NCBI GenBank assembly: GCA_029256185.1
Contig: JAQSYI010000002.1
Location: 124,001 to 188,000 of the forward strand
Reading direction: 5' to 3'
From: Paenibacillaceae bacterium
GTDB lineage: Bacteria > Bacillota > Bacilli > Paenibacillales > NBRC-103111
DNA: 64,000 bases
How positions within the stretch are numbered: position 1 is the first letter of the stretch; each line of letters opens with the position of its first letter. A program made the position numbers and the translations under genes. Shown here piece after piece: positions 28,272 through 35,303 of this stretch. Below the pieces are notes generated by a model, which was given only the letters and a program-made list of their open reading frames with translations, ran no database searches and was not told the DNA's origin.

Positions 28272-29116
28272 CGGAACGTCCACGCAGTCCATGCCGAGTG
28301 CAACCCGATTTCGAAGGAGTGCTGGTATCCGGGAGTGATATTTCAATCCACGCACTCCATACGGAGTGCGACCTTCTCCTTCAAAAAATACTGATCAGAT
28401 GATCAAAATTTCAATCCACGCACTCCATATGGAGTGCGACGGTTTCATCAAAGTGTTTGTTGTGTTCGTCCGTATTTCAATCCACGCACTCCATATGGAG
28501 TGCGACGATAGCCTACAACGCCAGGCAACGGGTGACAGCGATTTCAATCCACGCACTCCATATGGAGTGCGACACGGAATTGGCGTTATTGATGCAGATT
28601 ACCGCGGAATTTCAATCCACGCACTCCATATGGAGTGCGACGGGATAAACACGATCAGCCCCAGCCGGATTATGTATTTCAATCCACGCACTCCATATGG
28701 AGTGCGACGTGCTTATGATTTTGGCTCCTGTCCAAGCATTTGCGATTTCAATCCACGCACTCCATATGGAGTGCGACACCTTCCACGGTGAAGCGCCGGA
28801 AGCTGTGAAAGATTTCAATCCACGCACTCCATATGGAGTGCGACAAATGGTTCCGGGAGACTGGGATGCGGCGACAAAACATTTCAATCCACGCACTCCA
28901 TATGGAGTGCGACCAACGAACGTAAAGCATGAGTGTTGGTCAATGAGATTTCAATCCACGCACTCCATATGGAGTGCGACGACTGTCGATTGAAACGGCA
29001 GTTGCGGCAATTGGCATTTCAATCCACGCACTCCATATGGAGTGCGACTTGACGCCTTCAATACAAGAATCACATTCATTATTATTTCAATCCACGCACT
29101 CCATATGGAGTGCGAC
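28272..29116 (-). CRISPR. CRISPR array 3, type I-C-like repeats, 12 repeats plus one degenerate
   Basis: Twelve clear 33-nt repeats (28340 onward), preceded by one strongly degenerate copy at about 28272-28304 (...CCACGCAGTCCATGCCGAGT...). The main allele has the perfect stem GCACTCC/GGAGTGC around ATAT in crRNA orientation. The first clear repeat has a GTAT loop instead. Decay at the low-coordinate end and the leader at the high-coordinate end give minus-strand transcription. No cas genes adjoin it. Confidence 0.98.
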
Positions 29117-29297
29117 CGCAAAAACGTACATCATTCATCTCTTCACTGGATGAATGATGCCTGTCTACCTTTTTTTAATATAAAGAAAGTATAACATAGA
29201 ACTTGACATTTCCGAAAATGAATATTAATCGTCTAGTTTCGACAATATTTGAGGTGCGAAGGAGCCGGGGATTTTATGGGAGCTTCACATTCGCACC
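29117..29297 (-). promoter_or_regulatory. CRISPR leader 3
   Basis: It has the best-preserved junction structure: a perfect 11-bp inverted repeat CATCATTCATC/GATGAATGATG around a 9-nt loop (about 29129-29159), starting about 13 nt from the last repeat. On the minus strand this is preceded by the extended -10 TGTTATACT and the outer GGTGCGAA/TTCGCACC inverted repeat. It is followed by a methyltransferase gene relic. Confidence 0.82.
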
Positions 29298-29334
29298 AGC
29301 AAGCAAGTGTTTGCTACAGTTATGTGAGAAGGAC

Positions 29335-29620
29335 TTCCTTCATGCCTTGATCAGCTTACCCGAGCTTACCGACAAATATCCAAACGGAATACACGCATTG
29401 TTGATTGCTATCCATTTCAACTAAATCATCCACTATAAATCCGCGCTCCACATCTGAGAGTTATATCTGAGGCATATATCCGTCTTTGCTTCTCGCTCTT
29501 GCCGGAACAAGCGGGATCCATACTTCCACTTCCGTATCGCCACATTTTGCTGTTCTTCGTTCCGGTGCGCCATGATTGCCGCCGTTATACTTCTCGATTC
29601 ATCATAGAAGTCCATCTTCC
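29335..29620 (-). pseudogene. Methyltransferase, copy 3 (C-terminal remnant)
   Basis: Matches only the last third of the intact gene at 8003-8746 (the regions of EVEVWIPLVPARARSKDGYI and MDSNQQCVYS are recognisable), with small insertions that break the frame. It ends abruptly at 29590-29620, where it runs into the 3' end of the small helical protein gene copy B. Confidence 0.8.
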
Positions 29621-29907
29621 CCATTCGGCGAACTGTTCAACAGATGCTTCCAAACCGAAAGGCCATCCTTCAGTCCGGCAAAGTATAGCCATTCCTTTTC
29701 GATTGTACAGCGGCAGTTGATATTTTCTTCCCACTGGAGAATCTGCCGGTACTGTTCGGCTGTTAATTGGAGTTTTAGTTCTTGAGTCAATTGCTGCTGG
29801 AGCTGGGCAAGCTCGTTGATCTCCTCCAGATTGAAAGCCTCCATTGCCCGCTCAAAAAAACGCAAGTCAAAAGCAGTCTTCATCCATTCCGGCCATGCTT
29901 CCGGCAC
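29602..29907 (-). CDS. Small helical protein of the CRISPR-associated module, copy B
   Basis: A 101-residue paralogue of copies A and C, over 80% alike by eye through the core (WPEWMKTAFDLRFFERAMEA, EENINCRCTIEKEWLYFAGL). The GTG start at 29907 has an AAGGGAGG site. The C-terminus is slightly longer than in copy A and ends PNGEDGLL, close to the PDGEGGLQ tail of copy C. It is divergent from XRE gene B and follows a decayed methyltransferase. The function is unknown. Confidence 0.78.
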   Translation of the reverse strand: MPEAWPEWMKTAFDLRFFERAMEAFNLEEINELAQLQQQLTQELKLQLTAEQYRQILQWEENINCRCTIEKEWLYFAGLKDGLSVWKHLLNSSPNGEDGLL

Positions 29908-30057
29908 TATCGTTTCCTCCCTTGGTGTACGCTTTCTAGTTGAATCGATAATTCAATTATACAATATGCATTATAATTCACCAAGTATTATTCGAGGTGA
30001 ACATTTCACCAATTGGATACGATAAAAAGAAACGGACCGTCAGGGGTGTTTCCCAAC

Positions 30058-30267
30058 ATGAAGCTGAGCGAAGCAAGAAATCAAAGAGGGTTGACTCAGG
30101 AGCAGATCAGTAGAACCGTTAATGTCTCCCTTAAACACTATCAAAATATTGAACATGGGCTGACTTCACCGACTGTAAATATCGCTCTACATATTTGCGA
30201 AATCTTAAATGTGGACCCGCGGGAAATTGATGAATGGAAAGACAGGAGGAAAGAAGACAAGTTTTAG
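30058..30267 (+). CDS. XRE-family transcriptional regulator (module B)
   Basis: A compact 69-residue Cro/C1-type helix-turn-helix protein (KLSEARNQRGLTQEQISRTV, then VSLKHYQNIEHGLTSPTVNI), little more than the DNA-binding domain. The ATG at 30058 follows AGGGGTG by about nine bases; the frame extends to a TTG at 30013 without a site. It is divergent from small-protein copy B by about 150 nt. It is not a close homologue of the regulators in modules A or C. Confidence 0.85.
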   Translation: MKLSEARNQRGLTQEQISRTVNVSLKHYQNIEHGLTSPTVNIALHICEILNVDPREIDEWKDRRKEDKF

Positions 30268-30287
30268 TCTGCCTGCCGCGTTATAGA

Positions 30288-30331
30288 AAAAACCGCTACA
30301 TGCAAGGAATTCCTTGCATGTAGCGGTTTTT
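30288..30331 (+). terminator. Palindromic terminator after XRE gene B
   Basis: A 44-nt perfect palindrome: AAAAACCGCTACATGCAAGG and its complement meeting at AATT. Five or six Ts follow in the plus direction and also, by symmetry, in the minus direction, so it can end transcription both ways. From here to 30692 I see no gene, only a short hairpin (CGACCCTTATAGGGTCG). Confidence 0.88.
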
Positions 30332-30692
30332 GATTTGGAAATAAATGGACAATTTAGTTTTCTGCTTATTAACAAAATAAATCAAATCCAATATCCGGTT
30401 CCACCAAAACTGAACCGACATTTTAATCCATACCCTGGAACAGCATTATGAGAATAATAGTAACTCAAATATTAAGCCCCATGCTATGCATGCGAGAATT
30501 GAAACAGGAGTGCCGTGTCGGCAGATGGGTTATGCAGTCTAAAGCGGTTGAACTCCACACGCATACCTACTCATGAAACTCCTATGAAACGTTAGTGAAA
30601 AGGATGCGTCGCGTGAATGGTTTGTGGTTTTCCGACCCTTATAGGGTCGAGCTTCAAACCGCCCGTTGTACGGGTGGTCAGTGATTTACCTG

Positions 30693-30929
30693 ATTTCAAT
30701 CCACGCACTCCATACGGAGTGCGACTTGTTGCCATCTTCACTAACTGGACATGGGTACAGGATTTCAATCCACGCACCCCATACGGAGTGCGACGAGATT
30801 TTAGGAGATAAGCCCGACCTGTCTAGGGAATTTCAATCCACGCACCGCATACGGAGTGCGACCGGTCAACTCGGCGGAATCGCGTACGACGTTGCAATTT
30901 CAATCCACGCACCGCATACGGAGTGCGAC
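30693..30929 (-). CRISPR. CRISPR array 4, type I-C-like repeats, 4 repeats/3 spacers
   Basis: A short array of four 33-nt repeats with three alleles in order. In crRNA orientation the 3' arm is GGAGTGC in the first repeat, GGGGTGC in the second and GCGGTGC in the third and fourth, while the 5' arm stays GCACTCC and the loop stays GTAT. The two leader-proximal repeats therefore carry a stem mismatch that has been copied once. The leader is at the high-coordinate end. No cas genes adjoin it. Confidence 0.96.
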
Positions 30930-31110
30930 AGCAAAAACACGCATCATTCATCAATTATAGAGATGAATAACCGATGTCTACCTTTTTCCAATATAACAAA
31001 AGTATAGCATAGAACTTGACATTTACGAGAATAAATATAAATCGACTTATTTCAATAATATTTGAGGTGCGAAGGAGCCGGGGATTTTATGGGAGCTTCC
31101 CATTCGCACC
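30930..31110 (-). promoter_or_regulatory. CRISPR leader 4
   Basis: The leader of array 4: CATCATTCATC ... GATGAATAAC near the repeat (imperfect inverted repeat), the extended -10 TGCTATACT, and the outer GGTGCGAA...TTCGCACC, with the conserved GGGAGCTTC changed to GGGAGCTTCC. It lies 154 nt before the AAA ATPase gene. That gap contains an AT-rich stretch with a plausible -10 TACAAT near 31238. Confidence 0.8.
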
Positions 31111-31264
31111 TGCAAGCGAGTATCTGCTGCTAGGTTGAACCACTGCTACGAGGAATAGATTACTAAAAATACGGATACAATAAAATTATTAGGAATATAT
31201 TCCTTAAATATTTTATTTTTCTGCTTTTACGGAGTACAATAACATTAAAGATGGGGGTGAATGC

Positions 31265-32494
31265 ATGCGCAGAATTAACCGAGCCGCCTATTTGGAATGG
31301 TTGATACGCCATAAGGATAAGCAGCTGATCAAGGTAGTGTCCGGCGTTCGCCGCTGTGGAAAGTCCACGATGTTTGAAATTTATCGGGAATATTTACATC
31401 GCAGCGGGGTTGAAGAGAATCAAATTGTCTTCCTCAACTTTGAAGATGTGGAGTATGAGGACTTGTGCGACTACCGTCCACTGTACGATTATATCAAGGA
31501 ACGCTTGCTGCCGGATCGGATGAACTATATCTTTTTAGATGAAGTACAGCATGTGAATGAGTTTGAAAAGACCGTAAATAGCCTGTTCTTAAAAGAAAAC
31601 TGTGATGTGTATATCACGGGTTCAAACGCTTACTTCATGTCCGGCGAGCTGGCCACCCGACTGTCCGGTCGGTATGTGGAGCTCAAGATGCTGCCTCTGT
31701 CTTTTGCGGAGTTCTGTTCCGGCTTGGGCGAAGACAGGAAGACGCTTTCTAAAAATGAAAAATTTAATCTGTATTTGGAGCTAAGCTCTTTCCCATATGT
31801 TCTTCGATATGACAATGGACCCAAAGAATCAAGAGAATACCTGCGAGATATCTACAACACCGTCTTGCTGAAGGATATTGTGGCGAGGCTCAAGGTCTCG
31901 GATGTAAATACGTTGGAAAACGTAACGAAATTCTTGCTGCACAACATTGGAAACCGCGTATCTCCCACAAAAATTGCAGCAACATTGAAATCTCAAGGAA
32001 AAGGCGTGGATCAAAAAACGGTAGACCGGTATATTCGCGGGATGATGGACAGCTTGATCATTTACGAAGCTGTCCGATATAACATAAAGGGGAAGCAGTT
32101 TTTCACCCAGCAAAATAAGTATTATGCCGTGGACATTGCACTGCGCAATATCTTAGTGCGAGGCAAGGACAGCGATATCGGGCATATTCTTGAAAATATC
32201 GTTTATCTGGAATTACTTCGGCGAGGATATGAAGTATCTGTTGGACAGCTTGATGACGGCAGTGAGGTGGATTTTGTCGCTGTTAATTCACGGGAGACCG
32301 TTTACTATCAGGTTTCGGCAACCACATTGGCAGAGGATACTCTAAAAAGAGAGCTTGCGCCCTTCCGTAAGATTACGGATAACTATCCCAAATACCTATT
32401 GACGCTGGACGATGTATTCGGAACGGCCGATTACGAAGGAATAAAGAAGAAGAATGTTCTTGACTGGTTGTTGGAAGCCTGGCGTCCGTCTTAA
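31265..32494 (+). CDS. AAA ATPase with DUF4143 domain
   Basis: A 409-residue protein with an N-terminal AAA_14-type P-loop ATPase (Walker A GVRRCGKST at about residues 27-35; Walker B-like NYIFLDEVQHV; sensor-like YITGSNAYFMSGELATRLSG) and a C-terminal DUF4143-type domain with a restriction-nuclease-like core (LENIVYLELLRRGYEVSVGQ, then GSEVDFVA). The family is widespread and sporadic in bacteria, with no settled biochemical role. Its E...D-VDF arrangement is nuclease-like. It lies between leader 4 and the module C genes. The ATG is preceded by AAGATGGGGGTG. Confidence 0.9.
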   Translation: MRRINRAAYLEWLIRHKDKQLIKVVSGVRRCGKSTMFEIYREYLHRSGVEENQIVFLNFEDVEYEDLCDYRPLYDYIKERLLPDRMNYIFLDEVQHVNEFEKTVNSLFLKENCDVYITGSNAYFMSGELATRLSGRYVELKMLPLSFAEFCSGLGEDRKTLSKNEKFNLYLELSSFPYVLRYDNGPKESREYLRDIYNTVLLKDIVARLKVSDVNTLENVTKFLLHNIGNRVSPTKIAATLKSQGKGVDQKTVDRYIRGMMDSLIIYEAVRYNIKGKQFFTQQNKYYAVDIALRNILVRGKDSDIGHILENIVYLELLRRGYEVSVGQLDDGSEVDFVAVNSRETVYYQVSATTLAEDTLKRELAPFRKITDNYPKYLLTLDDVFGTADYEGIKKKNVLDWLLEAWRPS

Positions 32495-32530
32495 GGAAAC
32501 ATACGTGCAATGAAAGTCAGGACTACCCGC

Positions 32531-32557
32531 AAGCAGCTATCATTTTGATAGCTGCTG
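32531..32557 (+). terminator. Hairpin after the AAA ATPase gene
   Basis: A perfect 10-bp stem AGCAGCTATC/GATAGCTGCT around ATTTT, 37 nt past the stop. It is followed by GCCCCC rather than Ts, so it is a weak terminator or RNA 3'-end structure. Confidence 0.5.
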
Positions 32558-32611
32558 CCCCCATTTAGGGAAGCAACAGGCTCTTCCGTCCGTTAACTGT
32601 ACCCCCCCTCC

Positions 32612-32692
32612 CCCATTCGCACCTGCCAGCAAGTGATTGCTGCTGCTATGCTGCTCCCTCATGCCTGAATTGCTTGCCGCGGGCTTACAGGC
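32612..32692. pseudogene. Trace of a leader end and methyltransferase 3' end
   Basis: CATTCGCACCTGCCAGCAAG at about 32616 matches the outer end of the CRISPR leaders, and CTTGCCGCGGGCTTAC at about 32670 matches the 3' end of the intact methyltransferase gene. This is what remains of a leader/methyltransferase unit in front of module C; no array is left. Confidence 0.55.
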
Positions 32693-32702
32693 CCCGGCAA
32701 GA

Positions 32703-33008
32703 TTATTGCAGGCCCCCCTCACCATCCGGCGAACTGTTCAGCAGATGCTTCCAAAGCATAAAGCCATCCTTCAGTCCCGCAAAGTAGAGCCATTCCTTTT
32801 CAATTGTACAGCGGCAGTTGATCATTTCTTCCCATTGGAGAAGCAGCCGGTACTGTTCGGTTGTTAACTGGCGCTTCAGTTCGTCGGTCAATTGCTTCTG
32901 CTGCTGGGCAAGCCCATCGATCTCCTCCAAGTTGAAGGCCTCCATTGCCCGCTCCAAAAAACGCAAGTCAAAAGCCGTTTTCATCCATTCCGGCCACGCT
33001 TCCGGCAT
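32703..33008 (-). CDS. Small helical protein of the CRISPR-associated module, copy C
   Basis: A 101-residue paralogue of copies A and B with the same core (WPEWMKTAFDLRFLERAMEA, MINCRCTIEKEWLYFAGLKD). The ATG at 33008 aligns with the GTG starts of the other copies; a GTG at 33020 is also in frame. It is divergent from XRE gene C. Conserved aromatic and charged positions in all copies argue that these are translated, selected proteins. The function is unknown. Confidence 0.78.
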   Translation of the reverse strand: MPEAWPEWMKTAFDLRFLERAMEAFNLEEIDGLAQQQKQLTDELKRQLTTEQYRLLLQWEEMINCRCTIEKEWLYFAGLKDGFMLWKHLLNSSPDGEGGLQ

Positions 33009-33194
33009 TGTTATCCGCACCCCTTATGGATTCCTGTTGTAGCTGCGGGAACCATCATCCCCTAGAAAAAACTTCTATTATTCAATTGATTATATAATTA
33101 ACTACTATATGTATCAATATTTTTATTTTTGACTATCATATATGTATTTCTTAAACACTTCCTTCCCTCTACACTCAAACATGAGGTGTGGCAT

Positions 33195-33539
33195 ATGTCT
33201 GAAATCCTGGCTAATGTAGGACAACGGATTCGTGAAATTAGAAAAACTCGGGGCTTATCTCAAACCGCATTAGCGGAGAGATGCGGCTTTACCTTTTCTT
33301 ATATCGGTGGCGTTGAGCGGGCGGAGAAGAACATTTCCTTGTTGAACCTGGAAAAAATAGCAATGGGCCTGGATGTGGGAGTCCATCAGTTCTTTATTTA
33401 CTCCCATCGGTACGAGAAATTAATCGGTAACGAGGCGGCTATGGAGGAAATCCTCTCCATGCTCGTGGAGCAAGACCCCCAAACCATTGAAATGGTCAAA
33501 AATATTATCGCTGAAGTATTGAAGCATTCCCGTCATTAG
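33195..33539 (+). CDS. XRE-family transcriptional regulator (module C)
   Basis: A 114-residue protein with an N-terminal Cro/C1 helix-turn-helix (VGQRIREIRKTRGLSQTALA, then RCGFTFSYIGGVERAEKNIS; about residues 7-65) and a C-terminal helical extension (EILSMLVEQDPQTIEMVKNI), probably for dimerisation. The ATG at 33195 follows GAGGTG. It is divergent from small-protein copy C by 187 nt. A hairpin with AAGCGGC/GCCGCTT arms at about 33561-33598 may terminate it. A decayed relative of this gene is present at 27950-28095. Confidence 0.87.
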   Translation: MSEILANVGQRIREIRKTRGLSQTALAERCGFTFSYIGGVERAEKNISLLNLEKIAMGLDVGVHQFFIYSHRYEKLIGNEAAMEEILSMLVEQDPQTIEMVKNIIAEVLKHSRH

Positions 33540-33689
33540 ACAATTGCACATGCATAACAAAGCGGCGCGAACATGCTAAGCCATGCTCACTGCCGCTTCT
33601 ATTATGTTCACAGATTTCCGGCAGCCGCCAGCCGCCGGAACTGGCCAGTATCCGGAGCAGAACCCCGGAGCGTTAAGGGCGAAGCCGCC

Positions 33690-35303
33690 TTACCTGTTCT
33701 TGTACTCCATGGGCTTCATACCGGTAATCTTCTTAAAGGTGCGGATGAAATAGCTTTTGCTCTCAAAGCCCAATAATGCCGAAATCTGCTCAACACTGCT
33801 GTGGCTGCGGTCCAACAGTTCTTTTGCCTTTTCAATTTTGGATCGGATGATGAAGTCGATAAAGTTCTCACCGGTTTCCCGTTTGAATAAGCGGCAAAAG
33901 TACGTGGGATTCAGATGAAGATGCTCCGCAACCTCGGCGAGGGTTATTTTCTGGTCGAGATGCTGCATAATATATCTCCGGGCCTCGATGATCTCGGAGC
34001 GGACGGTCCGGGAGGCAAGCTTGCCGCTCCAGGCAGCCATCTCCCCGATGTGCTCCAGTAGTGCGCTTCCCAGCTCGTCCAGTGTGGCAGCCTGCAGCAG
34101 CCCCCGATTCAACGCTTCATCCGAATATTGCGATTCCAGCCAATTCATCGTTTTAATTTTGAGCCGGAGATCAAGCATGATTTGAATAACCCATTCTTTT
34201 ACAATTTCAGGCTTAAATTTGTGATGTCTGATATGATTCAGCCACCGGCTGAGAACGGCTTCCCATTGTCCCTCCCCGCCTCTGATAATGGCCTCCTGAA
34301 ATTCCATGAGAGCCTCCAGGTAAGAATCGAAGAGGCTAACCGAAGACCATTCTGAGGCCGGCTCTCGCGTGATGCTTCCTTCAGGCAGATAAAACAGCTC
34401 CCCTTCCTTATTAAGCAAGTCACGAAGAGCAAGCTGCAAGGAATAGATATCGCGTCCTGGCAAGCCGATAACCTGTGTCACCGATATCTTCAGATAGGTA
34501 AGCAATGCGTTTCTTCCCTCATCCAATACGTCATGCAGAGCCTTGTACTCATTGACTTTTACAGAAGCATAATAAGGAAAGAGAAGCAGCCAGGACCGCT
34601 CATCAGCCTGCACACAGATGATATCCCGACGGTGGGCCAGCAGCTCTTCGAATACATTGCCTACTGCAAAGGACAGCAGGCTGCTGGAGTGAAACCGCTC
34701 CTTAAGCTGCCGGAACCGGTCGATGCAGCAAAGCACGGGAATATAACCGCAATTCGCCAGCCTGATTCCAATCTCCTCCGCCTGCCGCTTCCCGGCTTCC
34801 CGGTCCCAGAGAGGATTCTCGATTAAGGAAAGCAATCGCTTGCGATTAAGCTGCTGCCCGTCCAGCGCCGCTGCCGCATCCGCCTCCAGCTGCCGCCATT
34901 TGCGGGTTGCTTCCGCTTTCTGATCCAGACGAAGCTTGATTTCTATCAGCATCCGGGTTAATTCCTCCGGATTCAGGGACTCCTTGAGCACATAATCCGC
35001 CACATTCAGCTTAACCGCCTGCTGCGCATATTTGAAATCGTCATGACAGGTCAGGATAACCACGCTCAGCTCGGGAGAACGCTGCCTCAGCGCATCTATT
35101 AATTGAATCCCATCCATCTCAGGCATGCCAATATCGGTAACCAAGATATCCGGCATGTCATCCATCGCATGCTCATACGCGAGCAGTCCGTTCTCGAAGC
35201 AGCCCGCCAGTCTTATATTCAATTGCTCCCACGGGACAAGCTGCTGCAGGAACAGGAGCATCGGATAGTCGTCATCCACCAATACGGCTTTATACATGGT
35301 CAA
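33690..35303 (-). CDS. Response regulator with AraC-type DNA-binding domain (YesN family)
   Basis: A 537-residue cytoplasmic regulator. Residues 1-125 form a receiver domain with phospho-acceptor Asp55 in DILVTDIGMPEMDGIQL and a Lys at VLKESLNP. A long central linker follows, and the last 100 residues hold two AraC helix-turn-helix motifs (ITLAEVAEHLHLNPTYFCRL and VEQISALLGFESKSYFIRTF). The start overlaps the histidine kinase gene by 14 nt. With the kinase it would sense an extracellular sugar or cell-wall signal and activate the transporter operon upstream. Confidence 0.95.
   Translation of the reverse strand: MTMYKAVLVDDDYPMLLFLQQLVPWEQLNIRLAGCFENGLLAYEHAMDDMPDILVTDIGMPEMDGIQLIDALRQRSPELSVVILTCHDDFKYAQQAVKLNVADYVLKESLNPEELTRMLIEIKLRLDQKAEATRKWRQLEADAAAALDGQQLNRKRLLSLIENPLWDREAGKRQAEEIGIRLANCGYIPVLCCIDRFRQLKERFHSSSLLSFAVGNVFEELLAHRRDIICVQADERSWLLLFPYYASVKVNEYKALHDVLDEGRNALLTYLKISVTQVIGLPGRDIYSLQLALRDLLNKEGELFYLPEGSITREPASEWSSVSLFDSYLEALMEFQEAIIRGGEGQWEAVLSRWLNHIRHHKFKPEIVKEWVIQIMLDLRLKIKTMNWLESQYSDEALNRGLLQAATLDELGSALLEHIGEMAAWSGKLASRTVRSEIIEARRYIMQHLDQKITLAEVAEHLHLNPTYFCRLFKRETGENFIDFIIRSKIEKAKELLDRSHSSVEQISALLGFESKSYFIRTFKKITGMKPMEYKNR

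Noticed and set aside
30332..30692. Possible extra degenerate repeat or gene upstream of array 4
   Set aside because: One stretch reads GAGAATTGAAACAGGAGTG, but the rest of the repeat does not align, and no open frame has a supported start.
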